DNA from: Pseudomonas rhizophila
GTDB lineage: Bacteria; Pseudomonadota; Gammaproteobacteria; Pseudomonadales; Pseudomonadaceae
Direction: 5' to 3'
Length of the DNA stretch: 64,000 nt
Assembly (NCBI RefSeq): GCF_003033885.1
Contig: NZ_CP024081.1
Coordinates: 4,528,388 to 4,592,387 of the forward strand
Part shown: piece by piece, positions 8,087 through 17,067 of the stretch
How the letters are laid out: each line of letters opens with the position of its first letter
How positions within the stretch are numbered: position 1 is the first letter of the stretch
The notes under the pieces: generated by a model
Seen by the model: only the letters and a program-made list of their open reading frames with translations
Database searches by the model: none
What the model was told of the DNA's origin: nothing
Position numbers and translations under genes: made by a program

Positions 8087-9331
8087 TCACAGATTCGGGA
8101 GCAGAACGCCGGCCCACATTCCCAGCGTCACCACCACCTGGCCGGGGATGAAATACCCGGCGAAACGCCGTCCACCACTGAGCCAAGCCACCACGCATTT
8201 ACTCAGGGAGTTGCTGCTCATCGCCATCAAGACCGGTATGGCGATACCATCCAGGGGTAACAATCCGGCCTTCGCCAGGGAAGCAACGGAGGCAATCGAA
8301 GCATGAGCATCAACCAGCCCGCTGAAAACCGCCGTTACGGTTACCCCGGTCTGGCCGAACTCGGCAAGCATCGCCGACGACAGGAGCGTGATACCGGCCA
8401 TCGCCAGGACTACCGTCAAGGCCAGTTTGAGGTTGAAGGCCCCGCCGCGCTTGATCGGTTCATCCGCCCGAGCCCTGGGTCGGGGAAACATCAGCATTCC
8501 GGCGTAGATCAATGTTGTCAGCAGGCCACAGAGTAGCGGGCCCCACATCCAAAGCAACAGGGCCGGTTCTACGGCACCGAGGATCAGCCCTATTTGTGCC
8601 ACTGTCGCCAAATTGGACAACACGGCAGCGGCGCTCAGCACCTTGAGATTGGCCGGTTCTTTCGCGGCGATGTTACCCATGGTGGCGACGGTCAGCGTGG
8701 CCGAGGCGAACCCCGAGGCAACCGCGCTGAGGGCGTAACCGTAGTGAGTGCCGAGGGTCCGCACCGCAACATGCCCCAGCGCACCCACAGCCATCAACAT
8801 GACCGTCAACATACAGATGGTGCGCAGGTTGATCGCATCGTAAGGCCCGAGGAAGCGATCCGGCACCAGAGGCAACACCACCAGCGCGGCGATCAACAGC
8901 ACCAGCCCGTCACGCATTTCCGCGGCGGTCAATTGGTTACGGGCAAAATGGTGCAGCGCCTGGCGGCTGGCGAGCAGACCGGCCATCACCACGCCGATCG
9001 CGATCGCCAGGGCCGGGGCGGTCATGCAGAGCGCTCCCAACGCCAGCGCCGCGAATAACGCCACTTCGCTGGTGATACCGGGGTCCTGGTCGAGGTTTCG
9101 CCAATACGCCGCCGTGACCAGTGCCCCCAGCGCAAGCGCCACGAACCCGAGCAGCAAGACTCCGCCAGCCTGGACCGTGACATAACCCAGCAACGAGGTA
9201 ATGGCAAAGGTACGCAGGCCGGCGAAGTCGCGCCGGGCGCCCTCGCCCTTGCGTCGCTCGCGTTCAAGCCCGATCAACAAGCCGATTCCGAGCGCAGCGG
9301 CGGCATTGGCAAAGCCCAGGGTTTCGCTCAT
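8087..9331 (-). CDS. MgtC/SapB-DUF4010 family membrane protein
   Basis: A 414-residue polytopic inner-membrane protein with about a dozen hydrophobic segments. The N-terminal segment NAAAALGIGLLIGLERERRK with the R-rich turn and DFAGLRTFAITSLLG is the MgtC/SapB motif; the remainder matches the DUF4010 pattern, including SGLVDAHASIAS and SNSLSKCVVAWLSGG near the C terminus. Its transport or sensing role is unknown. It is divergent from USP-4, and the Anr box at 9460-9473 lies about 129 bp upstream of it, so shared hypoxic control is possible. Confidence 0.85.
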   Translation of the reverse strand: MSETLGFANAAAALGIGLLIGLERERRKGEGARRDFAGLRTFAITSLLGYVTVQAGGVLLLGFVALALGALVTAAYWRNLDQDPGITSEVALFAALALGALCMTAPALAIAIGVVMAGLLASRQALHHFARNQLTAAEMRDGLVLLIAALVVLPLVPDRFLGPYDAINLRTICMLTVMLMAVGALGHVAVRTLGTHYGYALSAVASGFASATLTVATMGNIAAKEPANLKVLSAAAVLSNLATVAQIGLILGAVEPALLLWMWGPLLCGLLTTLIYAGMLMFPRPRARADEPIKRGGAFNLKLALTVVLAMAGITLLSSAMLAEFGQTGVTVTAVFSGLVDAHASIASVASLAKAGLLPLDGIAIPVLMAMSSNSLSKCVVAWLSGGRRFAGYFIPGQVVVTLGMWAGVLLPNL

Positions 9332-9459
9332 GGCCTCGGTTCTATACTGAGTGTTCCGGTTGTACCTGAGTCCAGGGTAGTCCCTGGGAGGATTTCATGA
9401 TCAAACATAACGCTATTGCCAGGCGCCGTGTGCATTGATGCCACGCTTCTGGCATGAGC

Positions 9460-9473
9460 TTGATGCAAATCAA
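9460..9473 (+). promoter_or_regulatory. Anr/FNR box for USP-4 and the P-ATPase operon
   Basis: TTGATGCAAATCAA is a perfect Anr palindrome, 95 bp before the USP-4 start. The DUF4010 gene diverges from the same region. Confidence 0.85.
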
Positions 9474-9567
9474 GTGACCGATGCCCGATACGATCATGAT
9501 CAAACCCTGGCTCCACGCGGCGCGAAGGCCGTCGGGTACCCATACGTCCATGCTCGGGAGGTTTGTC

Positions 9568-10491
9568 ATGTCCACGCAATCACGTTTGATGTTGGTCGTC
9601 TCGCCGCTGATGGAACACAGTCCGGCCTTCGACCGGGCAGCGGCGCTGGCCAAGGCCGAAGGCGCCGCGCTGCACATCGTTGCCTTCGACTACCTCGAAG
9701 GCCTGGCCACCGCCAGCCTGGTCAATGAGCAGGCCCTGGAACAGATGCGCCTGGGTTACGTTGAACGCCATCGCCACTGGCTGGAAGACCAGGCCCGGCC
9801 ACTGCGCAAGCTGGGCATTGAAGTCACGACCGAAGTGGCGTGGGTCGAGCGACCGCTGCAGGAGATTCTGGTCCACCTCAAGGAGCAGCCGATGGATGCC
9901 CTGATCAAGACGGTGGAGCATGAATCCTGGTTCTCGCGCCTGATGTTCACCCCGCTGGATGTGCACCTGCTGCGCGAAAGCGAAGTACCTTTGCATTTCG
10001 TCAACAAAGTCACCCACGCCCGTCCGCGCAAGATTCTGGCGGCCATTGACCCCTTTCATCTCGACGGCCGCTACGAAGGCCTCAACGACCGGATCCTGAG
10101 CGAAGCCAACAAACTGGCCACCTCCTGCGACGCGAGCCTGGAAGTCATCTACGCCTATGACCTGTCGTCCATCACCGCCTCCGAATATGGTTTCGGCAGC
10201 GGCTCGATGTTCTTTTCTTCCACCCTGGCCCGGCAGCTCTATGAATCCCAGGGCGAGGCGTTTGACGCGTTGGCCGAGCGCAACGGCATCGCGCCGGAAC
10301 AACGACGCATGGTCATGGGCGACCCGGCCAAGGTATTGGCCAGCTACGCGGCATCCCATGACATTGATGTCATTGTCATGGGGCGCGTGCGCTACAAAGG
10401 TTTGGACAAGTTGATCGGCAGCACCGTGGAAGGCCTGCTGTACAAGATGCCGTGCAGCTTGTGGGTGATTGCACCGCAGCAGTTCGATTGA
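9568..10491 (+). CDS. Universal stress protein, tandem-domain type (USP-4)
   Basis: A 307-residue two-domain USP. The start MSTQSRLMLVVSPLMEHSP follows GGGAGG; an earlier in-frame ATG begins only eight bases after the Anr box and is unlikely. The paralogous centre is TPLDVHLLRESEVPLHFV and the loop is GRVRYKGLDKLIGST, so the ATP motif is degenerate. Forty-five bases later the P-type ATPase begins, and then a single-domain USP, suggesting one Anr-driven operon. Confidence 0.88.
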   Translation: MSTQSRLMLVVSPLMEHSPAFDRAAALAKAEGAALHIVAFDYLEGLATASLVNEQALEQMRLGYVERHRHWLEDQARPLRKLGIEVTTEVAWVERPLQEILVHLKEQPMDALIKTVEHESWFSRLMFTPLDVHLLRESEVPLHFVNKVTHARPRKILAAIDPFHLDGRYEGLNDRILSEANKLATSCDASLEVIYAYDLSSITASEYGFGSGSMFFSSTLARQLYESQGEAFDALAERNGIAPEQRRMVMGDPAKVLASYAASHDIDVIVMGRVRYKGLDKLIGSTVEGLLYKMPCSLWVIAPQQFD

Positions 10492-10536
10492 ACGCATGAA
10501 TACCAACAGCATAATGAGCGCAGGGATAGCGACCTG

Positions 10537-13314
10537 ATGAACCGAGCGAGCAACGCACCGACCGAGCGGGATCCGATTCCCATAGATGTCGAGGCTTGGT
10601 ACACGCTGCCTGCGCAGCAGGTGCTCGAACGGCTGGAGGTCAATGAGCACACCGGGCTGAACGATGCAGAAGTTCAAGCCCGGCTTGCGCGCACAGGCTT
10701 CAATCGCCTGCCGGAGTCGGCGCGGCGACCGGCGTGGCTGCGTTTTCTGTTGCAGTTTCACAATATCCTGATTTACGTGCTGCTGGGCTCTGCGGTGATC
10801 ACCGCGCTGCTGCAACACCTCTGGGATACGGTGGTCATTCTGGCGGTGGTGGTGGCCAACGCCATCATTGGCTACGTCCAGGAGGGCAAAGCGGAAAAAG
10901 CCATGGACGCGATCCGGCAGATGCTGGCGCCCCGCGCCGCCGTGATTCGTGCCGGTGAACGTTTGAGCATCGCGGGTGAAACGCTGGTACCCGGCGATAT
11001 CGTCTTGTTGGAGGCCGGCGATAAAGTCCCGGCAGACCTTCGCTTGCTGCACGCCAACAGGCTGCAGATCCAGGAAGCCATCCTGACCGGTGAATCCGCC
11101 GCCGTGGAAAAGCACACTGAACCTGTGCGCCTTGGAGCGCCCCTGGGTGATCGTGCCTGCATGGCCTTCAGTGGAACCCTGGTGACCTGCGGACAGGCCA
11201 CCGGGGTCGTCGTTGCAACCGCGACCGCCGCCGAGATCGGGCGCATCAGCAATCTGTTGTCGGAAGTCGAGACACTGACCACGCCATTGGTCCAGCAAAT
11301 GAACGTCTTCGCGCGCTGGCTGACGATCCTGATTCTGCTCGTCGCCGGGCTGCTACTGGTTTACGGTCATTTTGTCGGCCATTACGCATTCAACGAAATC
11401 TTCATGGTGGTGGTGGGCATGTCGGTCGCTGCCATCCCCGAAGGACTGCCCGCCGTTCTCACCATTACCCTGGCGGTCGGGGTTCGCGCGATGGCCCGTC
11501 GCAACGCCATCGTACGCCGCTTGCCCGCCATCGAAACCCTGGGATCGGTTTCGGTCATCTGCACGGACAAGACCGGCACCCTCACCCGCAACGAAATGAT
11601 GGTCGCATCAGTGGTCACCCGTGATCTGACGTTCACGGTCGACGGTGCCGGTTATCAGCCGTCGGGAAACATGAACCTGGCTGACCAGTTGATCGACACC
11701 TCCAATCACCCCACGTTAGCCGAACTGGGACGCGCCGCCGCGCTTTGCAATGACGCGGTGTTGAGACTGCACGATGCCACATGGAAGGTCGAGGGCGATC
11801 CCATGGAGGGCGCACTGCTGGCGTTTTCCGTGAAAGCCGGAATCGATGGCGAAGAAGAGCGACGCACCTGGCCCCGCACCGACGCGATTCCGTTTGACGC
11901 CAAACACCGCTTCATGGCGACGTTGCACCACAACCATGAGCGACAGGCGTCAATCTATGTAAAAGGCGCGCCGGAACAGATCCTGGCCATGTGCGCGCAG
12001 CAGCGTGGCAGTACCGGCGCCACGGAGCCGCTCAATGCTGACTACTGGCACCAACAGGCAAACACCATTGCCGGCAAAGGTCAGCGCGTGCTGGCGTTTG
12101 CCAGCCGCCCCGTGCCGTCCGAGCACACCGTTCTGGAGTTTGGCGACGTGCAGGGTTCGCTGACCCTGCTTGGCATGACAGGCATGATTGACCCGCCTCG
12201 CCCCGAGACGATCCAGGCGGTCCAGCAATGCCAGGCTGCCGGTATCGCAGTCAAGATGATCACCGGCGATCACTCCGGCACCGCCGCCGCGATCGGCGCG
12301 CAAATCGGCCTGCAAAATCCCGACAAGGTGCTGACGGGCGTCGACCTGGACGCGATGAACGACGGCACGCTCAAAGAAGCGCTCAAGGACGTGAATATCT
12401 TCGCCCGCACCAGCCCTGAACATAAGCTACGGCTGGTGATGTTGCTGCAATCGAACGGCATGACCGTGGCCATGACCGGCGACGGGGTCAACGACGCGCC
12501 CGCGCTCAAACGCGCTGACGCCGGCATCGCCATGGGTGACAAAGGCAGTGAGGCGGCAAAAGAGGCGGCGGACCTGGTGCTGGCCGATGACAACTTCGCC
12601 TCCATCGTGGCCGCCGTACGTGAAGGCCGGACGGTCTACGACAACATCAAGAAAGTGCTGAGCTGGACGTTGCCCACCAACGCGGGCGAAACCATGACCA
12701 TCATTGTCGCGCTGCTGTTTGGCCTCACCCTGCCGGTGACACCGATTCAAATCTTGTGGATCAACCTGATTACCGCCATAACGCTGGGTATCGCCCTGGC
12801 GTTCGAGCCGACCGAAGAAAACACCATGCGCAGGCCGCCGCGCTCAAGGCACGAGCCGTTGATAAGCGGCGCCTTGATCTGGCACATGGTGCTGGTTTCG
12901 ATCCTGTTTCTTTGCGGCGTCTACGGCATATTTACCTACGCGCTCGACCGGGGCTACCCGGTGGAGTTGGCCCGCACCATCGCCGTCAACACGCTGGTGG
13001 TGATGGAAATATTCCACCTGTTCTTCATTCGCAATCTTTATGGCACGTCACTGACTTGGGAGGCTGTCAGAGGTACAAAGGTCGTGTGGCTGACCGTTGC
13101 AGTGGTAACCTTCGCTCAGTTCGCCATCACCTACGCGCCGCCCCTGCAAAGGGTGTTTGCCACTCAAGCGATCCCCTTTATGGATGGGCTATTGATTATC
13201 GCAGTGGGCATCGCGCTCTTTGCGATCATCGAAACTGAAAAACAGATTCGGCTACGGTTAACCGACCCCAAGGGCGCTACGCTCATAGTGGGACAGACCC
13301 CGAAGTCACCCTGA
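10537..13314 (+). CDS. Cation-transporting P-type ATPase (type II, Ca2+-ATPase-like)
   Basis: A 925-residue ATP-driven cation pump. The phosphorylated aspartate is D344 in CTDKTGTLTRNE. Other signatures are the actuator loop LTGESAAVEK, the membrane ion-binding motif IPEGLPAVLTITLAVGVRAM (PEGL, characteristic of type II pumps), KGAPEQIL, and TGDGVNDAPALK in the hinge. An N-terminal cation ATPase domain (residues 15-85) and about ten membrane helices fit the SERCA/PMR1-like group. The ion (Ca2+, Mn2+ or monovalent) cannot be decided from sequence. It lies between two USP genes within an apparent Anr-controlled operon. Confidence 0.92.
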   Translation: MNRASNAPTERDPIPIDVEAWYTLPAQQVLERLEVNEHTGLNDAEVQARLARTGFNRLPESARRPAWLRFLLQFHNILIYVLLGSAVITALLQHLWDTVVILAVVVANAIIGYVQEGKAEKAMDAIRQMLAPRAAVIRAGERLSIAGETLVPGDIVLLEAGDKVPADLRLLHANRLQIQEAILTGESAAVEKHTEPVRLGAPLGDRACMAFSGTLVTCGQATGVVVATATAAEIGRISNLLSEVETLTTPLVQQMNVFARWLTILILLVAGLLLVYGHFVGHYAFNEIFMVVVGMSVAAIPEGLPAVLTITLAVGVRAMARRNAIVRRLPAIETLGSVSVICTDKTGTLTRNEMMVASVVTRDLTFTVDGAGYQPSGNMNLADQLIDTSNHPTLAELGRAAALCNDAVLRLHDATWKVEGDPMEGALLAFSVKAGIDGEEERRTWPRTDAIPFDAKHRFMATLHHNHERQASIYVKGAPEQILAMCAQQRGSTGATEPLNADYWHQQANTIAGKGQRVLAFASRPVPSEHTVLEFGDVQGSLTLLGMTGMIDPPRPETIQAVQQCQAAGIAVKMITGDHSGTAAAIGAQIGLQNPDKVLTGVDLDAMNDGTLKEALKDVNIFARTSPEHKLRLVMLLQSNGMTVAMTGDGVNDAPALKRADAGIAMGDKGSEAAKEAADLVLADDNFASIVAAVREGRTVYDNIKKVLSWTLPTNAGETMTIIVALLFGLTLPVTPIQILWINLITAITLGIALAFEPTEENTMRRPPRSRHEPLISGALIWHMVLVSILFLCGVYGIFTYALDRGYPVELARTIAVNTLVVMEIFHLFFIRNLYGTSLTWEAVRGTKVVWLTVAVVTFAQFAITYAPPLQRVFATQAIPFMDGLLIIAVGIALFAIIETEKQIRLRLTDPKGATLIVGQTPKSP

Positions 13315-13374
13315 CGCTGCGGCTGGCATGGTGTTCGACCAGCCGCTGGATGTTACTGAAAGAGGATTCGGAAA

Positions 13375-13809
13375 ATGCACAAAGTATTGGTCGCTGTCGA
13401 TGGTTCAGAGCACTCCGAACGTGTGGTGCATTACCTCATTGGACTGATCCAGGACGGCGGATTGCTGGGAGGCAGCGTGGAGGTGCACCTGGTCAATGTG
13501 CAGTCATTTTTACCCACTCGCATCGCGCAAACCATGAGCAAGGATGAACTTGACCGTTACTACGACGGCAAAAGTGCCGAAGATGCGAATAAGGCAATCA
13601 CTCTTCTGAAACAGCAAGGCATCGCCTTTACTTTCCATACACTGCACGGCGACGCGGCCAGCAGAATCGTGGCGTGCGCCAAATCCTTGGGGTGCGACAG
13701 CATCATCCTGGGTTCGCACGGCAGTGGTTTTCTCGAAGGCATCTTCCTGGGCTCTGTCGCGGCCAAAGTGATCCAGCTGTCCAGTATCCCGATTACCTTG
13801 GTCAAATAA
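13375..13809 (+). CDS. Universal stress protein, single UspA domain (USP-5)
   Basis: A 144-residue single-domain protein. Unlike the four long USPs, it keeps the full nucleotide motif G-2X-G-9X-G(S/T), seen as GSHGSGFLEGIFLGS near residues 116-130, and has the N-terminal VLVAVDGSEHSERVV strand with the acidic residue that contacts nucleotide in the family. It follows the P-ATPase by 60 bp. It is probably the last gene of the Anr-driven operon; a small hairpin follows before the cytochrome genes. Confidence 0.9.
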   Translation: MHKVLVAVDGSEHSERVVHYLIGLIQDGGLLGGSVEVHLVNVQSFLPTRIAQTMSKDELDRYYDGKSAEDANKAITLLKQQGIAFTFHTLHGDAASRIVACAKSLGCDSIILGSHGSGFLEGIFLGSVAAKVIQLSSIPITLVK

Positions 13810-13840
13810 CCGAGGGTGAGTTGCAGTTGATGGCGCACCA

Positions 13841-13855
13841 GGGGGCCTGTCCCCC
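13841..13855. terminator. Short GC hairpin after USP-5
   Basis: GGGGG-CCTGT-CCCCC forms a 5-bp all-GC stem between USP-5 and the cytochrome gene. There is no T-run, so termination is likely partial at best. Confidence 0.4.
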
Positions 13856-13877
13856 ATAACGTCTGCGAGGCAGAACG

Positions 13878-14513
13878 ATGGGTATGTCGCGATGGGGATC
13901 AGTCCTTGCTTTATCCGGTGCGCTGGCAACATCCGCTTATGCAGCTGACGCGCAAAAGACCTTCACCCAGGGCGGGACCAACCCCGCCGCCATTGCCTGT
14001 TCAACCTGTCATGGTGCGGACGGTACAGGGATGCCCGCGGCTGGCTTCCCAAGGCTTGCAGGGTTACCTGCTGAGTACTTCGCAAAACAAATCGCGGATT
14101 TTCGCTCAGGCTCCAGGGCCAACCCAATCATGCTTCCTATCGCCCAGGCATTGAGCGAGGACGAGGTACAAGCCCTCGCCAGCATGCTCGCCAACATGCC
14201 AGGCCCACCCGTCAAACCCATCAATCGTGCGCAGGCGGCCAAGGGCCTGGGGCAGACCCTGGCATTGAGAGGCGCATGGGATCGAAACATACCCGAGTGC
14301 GTCTCCTGTCATGGCCCCGGCGGAATCGGGGTCGGTGCCTCTTTTCCACCGCTGGCGGGCCAATCGGCTCAGTACCTGGTCTCGCAACTGAATGCCTGGC
14401 GGCAGAAGACCCGAAAAAATGATCCAGACGATCTCATGGGCCACATCGCGAGGTCCCTCACTGAAGCCGAGGTCGAGGCTGTTTCCCGGTATTTCGCTGA
14501 GCTCAGTCAATAG
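13878..14513 (+). CDS. tsdB: Diheme cytochrome c (c4 type), TsdB-like electron acceptor
   Basis: A 211-residue periplasmic protein with a signal peptide (cleavage likely after SAYAADA) and two c-type heme motifs, CSTCH (about residues 42-46) and CVSCH (about 139-143), each followed by a PRLAGLPAEY/PPLAGQSAQY-like segment: the two-domain cytochrome c4 pattern. It lies 10 bp before the thiosulfate dehydrogenase gene. In Pseudomonas stutzeri tsdB lies next to tsdA and accepts its electrons, so the same role is inferred here. A general respiratory c4 function is the alternative. Confidence 0.8.
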   Translation: MGMSRWGSVLALSGALATSAYAADAQKTFTQGGTNPAAIACSTCHGADGTGMPAAGFPRLAGLPAEYFAKQIADFRSGSRANPIMLPIAQALSEDEVQALASMLANMPGPPVKPINRAQAAKGLGQTLALRGAWDRNIPECVSCHGPGGIGVGASFPPLAGQSAQYLVSQLNAWRQKTRKNDPDDLMGHIARSLTEAEVEAVSRYFAELSQ

Positions 14514-14523
14514 AGGTCTGGCC

Positions 14524-15440
14524 ATGAAATCATTCATCGCGGCACTCATCAGTTTGAATATGGTATCGATGGCTGGCGCTGCTGATGTGGCAGATGCATC
14601 GCCCCCTTCGCCCGGCCCAGACGCCCCACAACAGCGGACGGCGACATTTACTCCGCCAGCAGAGGACACGCTGCCTGATAACGCCTTTGGCCGTTTGGTC
14701 CGCCAAGGGCATGCGATCTTTGTCGATACCAAAGCCAACGCCCCCGAGTTCGTGGGAAACGGGATGAACTGCACCAATTGTCATTTGGACCAAGGCAGAA
14801 AAGCCGACTCGGCGCCCCTTTGGGCGGCTTACACGATGTACCCGGCTTATCGAAAAAAGAACGACAAGGTCAATACCTACGCCGAGCGCCTACAAGGCTG
14901 CTTTGAGTTCAGCATGAACGGAAAACCGCCTCCGGCCGACGGGCAGGTCATCGCCGCCCTGACTGCCTTTTCCTACTGGTTGGCAACAGGAGCACCGCTA
15001 GGCCAGGAACTGCCCGGGCGAGCTTATCCTGAGGTGCCACAACCGGCGGGAGGCTTCGATGTGGCCAAGGGCAAGGTCATCTATGCCAGCAATGCGCGGT
15101 GTGTCATGGCAACGAGGGCGAAGGCCAAAAGGCCGGGAGCGATTACGTATTCCCACCGTTATGGGGCAAAGACTCATTCAATTGGGGCGCGGGGATGCAT
15201 CGTATCAATACCGCAGCCGGGTTCATAAAGTCGAATATGCCATTAGGTAAAGGCGCCACCCTGTCCGCCGATGAGGCCTGGCACGTTGCTGCCTACATGA
15301 ACAGCCACGAACGGCCGAAAGACCCCAGGATGATTGCCGGTTCTATCGAGCAGACCCGGTTGAAATTCCATGCCAATGACGGGATCAATCTTTATGGCAA
15401 AGAAGTGAACGGCGTGATACTTGGCCAGGGAACTGAATGA
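14524..15440 (+). pseudogene. tsdA: Thiosulfate dehydrogenase TsdA with a one-base frameshift
   Basis: TsdA joins two thiosulfates to tetrathionate in the periplasm. The first part (14524 to about 15090) has a signal peptide, heme-1 motif CTNCH (residues 83-87), the APLWAAYTMYPAYR stretch and RLQGCFEFSMNG, whose Cys126 matches the unusual Cys heme ligand of TsdA. The frame then reads through CVMATRAKAK to a stop at 15228. One base must be added between about 15088 and 15093 to give CAVCHGNEGEG, the second heme motif, and the downstream frame continues with PPLWGKDSFNWGAGM and NMPLGKG to 15440. So all conserved parts exist but in two frames: a recent loss or an assembly error. Confidence 0.88.
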
Positions 15441-15470
15441 ACGGCGCAGCCAATACTACTGTCGCCGTTC
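15439..15470. terminator. Bidirectional hairpin between tsdA and the cyd operon
   Basis: GAACGGCG (15439-15446) is the reverse complement of CGCCGTTC (15463-15470). It lies between convergent stop codons at 15440 and 15502. Confidence 0.65.
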
Positions 15471-15501
15471 TCGTGCAGCGTTATTGAACGTAAGCCCGCC
15501 T

Positions 15502-15789
15502 TCACCGCACGAACATCAGCCATCCGGCCAGCACCAATGCCGCAGTGCAGGTCCAACCTGAAAACAGCCAGCGCCAGAGCCACCGGCGCGGGATAAAACC
15601 CACGCCCCTGACGAAAGCCACACTCATCGCCGCAAACAAAGCACCCGCCAGTGCGTGATCAGCTTTTCCCTCCGAGGTTGCCATCATCGGCGGGTACAGT
15701 GTGCAGGCAAGCATGATGGTGATGGCGATCATCAGACTCGCCAGATGAATGCGTGAAGACGGCTGGGTATCTGAGCGTTGCTGAATCAT
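15502..15789 (-). CDS. ybgE: Cyd operon protein YbgE
   Basis: A 95-residue small membrane protein with three hydrophobic segments, in the position and of the size of YbgE of enterobacterial cyd operons. Its ATG overlaps the stop of cydX as ATGA (15786-15789), so translation is coupled. Family homology is judged from size, topology (IAITIMLACTLYPPMM near the N terminus, a C-terminal WTCTAALVLAGWLMFVR segment) and operon position. The molecular function of YbgE is not established. Confidence 0.75.
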   Translation of the reverse strand: MIQQRSDTQPSSRIHLASLMIAITIMLACTLYPPMMATSEGKADHALAGALFAAMSVAFVRGVGFIPRRWLWRWLFSGWTCTAALVLAGWLMFVR

Positions 15790-15908
15790 CGCTGCTGCTC
15801 GTCATTGTCACTCAAGGCCCGGTTCGCTTCGTTCTCCCCCCACATTGCATTCAATATCGCCAGCAACAGCGCAAAGCCGACTCCCAACATCCAGGCGAAA
15901 TACCACAT
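15786..15908 (-). CDS. cydX: Cytochrome bd small subunit CydX
   Basis: A 40-residue single-helix protein, MWYFAWMLGVGFALLLAILN and onward, matching the conserved MWYFAW start of CydX. CydX stabilises the heme b/d site of cytochrome bd. The start at 15908 follows AAAGGAGC. It lies 22 bp after cydB and overlaps ybgE by four bases. Confidence 0.93.
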   Translation of the reverse strand: MWYFAWMLGVGFALLLAILNAMWGENEANRALSDNDEQQR

Positions 15909-15930
15909 ATTCTTTGCTCCTTTGCCGGCA

Positions 15931-17067
15931 CTAGTAGGCCGAATGCTCGTTGGCTTTGATCTGGGCAACGGTGACTTTTCCGCTCATGACGCGATACGCC
16001 CAAGAGGTATAAATCACGATCAGAGGCATGAAGATCAACGTGGCCCAGAACATGATCGCCAAGCTCAGGTGGCTGGAGACGCTGTCCCACACCGTCAGGC
16101 TTGCCGCAGGCATGGTTGAGGAAGGCATGATGAACGGAAACATTGAGACGCCCGCCGTGCTGATCACGCCAATCACCGCAAGCGATGAGGCGACAAACGC
16201 CGACAGCGTGCGGCGCACCATCAACAAGAACACGGCAGCTACAGCCCCGCCCAATCCAAGGACGGGCAGCAGCCAAAGCAATGGATAGCGTTCGTAGTTG
16301 GCCATCCAGGCGCCAGGTTCACGTACCACAGTCTTGCTGAGGATGTCCGGCAGCGCCGCGGTATCAACGAGCGAGGTGATGCGGTAGCCGTCAATCCATT
16401 GCAGCCAGATGCCGGCCACGATGAATGAGCACACCAGCACAATCGCCGCCGCCACTGCACCTTTTACTGCCCGGGACTGGATAATCCCCTCAGTGCGATG
16501 GGCCAGATAAGTGCCGCCCTGCAGGGTGATCATTGCACTGCTCACAACACCGGACAGCAGCGCGAAAGGATTGAGCAGTTGCCAGAAACTGCCGGTGTAG
16601 GTAGACACCAGATAGTCATTGAAGTGAAACGGCACGCCCAGCAGCAAGTTGCCAAACGCAATCCCGAACACCAGCGGAGGCACCGCCCCTCCGATAAAGA
16701 GCCCCCAATCCCAGGTGCTGCGCCAAGTGGCGTTGTGGATCTTGCTACGGTAGTCAAACCCCACCGGGCGGAAGAACAACGCCCAGAGCACCAGAATCAT
16801 CGCCCAGTAGAAACCACTGAAGGCAGTGGCGTAGACCACAGGCCAGGCCGCGAACAAGGCGCCGCCAGCGGTGATGAACCAGACCTGATTACCATCCCAA
16901 TGCGGCCCGACGGTATTGATGACAACGCGCCGCTCCAGGTCATTGCGGCCAACGAATGGCAGCAGCGTGCCGACGCCCATGTCATGACCATCCATGATCG
17001 CAAAACCGATCAGCAGGACGCCGACCAACGCCCACCAGATTATTTTCAGGGTGAAGTAATCAAGCAT
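15931..17067 (-). CDS. cydB: Cytochrome bd ubiquinol oxidase subunit II
   Basis: A 378-residue integral membrane protein starting MLDYFTLKIIWWALVGVLLI, with the CydB hallmark GHDMGVGTLLPFVGRNDLER and NTVGPHWDGNQVWFITAGGA near the N terminus. It pairs with CydA to make the quinol-oxidising bd oxidase, which reduces O2 to water without pumping protons. The first bases overlap the end of cydA (ATG at 17067, cydA stop at 17060), and AAGGAG precedes the ATG. Confidence 0.95.
   Translation of the reverse strand: MLDYFTLKIIWWALVGVLLIGFAIMDGHDMGVGTLLPFVGRNDLERRVVINTVGPHWDGNQVWFITAGGALFAAWPVVYATAFSGFYWAMILVLWALFFRPVGFDYRSKIHNATWRSTWDWGLFIGGAVPPLVFGIAFGNLLLGVPFHFNDYLVSTYTGSFWQLLNPFALLSGVVSSAMITLQGGTYLAHRTEGIIQSRAVKGAVAAAIVLVCSFIVAGIWLQWIDGYRITSLVDTAALPDILSKTVVREPGAWMANYERYPLLWLLPVLGLGGAVAAVFLLMVRRTLSAFVASSLAVIGVISTAGVSMFPFIMPSSTMPAASLTVWDSVSSHLSLAIMFWATLIFMPLIVIYTSWAYRVMSGKVTVAQIKANEHSAY

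Noticed and set aside
9580..11298. Long open frame (572 codons) on the minus strand
   Set aside because: It lies opposite USP-4 and the P-ATPase, which have clear family motifs; it has a repetitive Q/H/G-rich shadow composition and no family match.
13814..13877. Separate sigma54 promoter for tsdB
   Set aside because: TGGC occurs, but no GC is found ten bases after the GG, so spacing fails.
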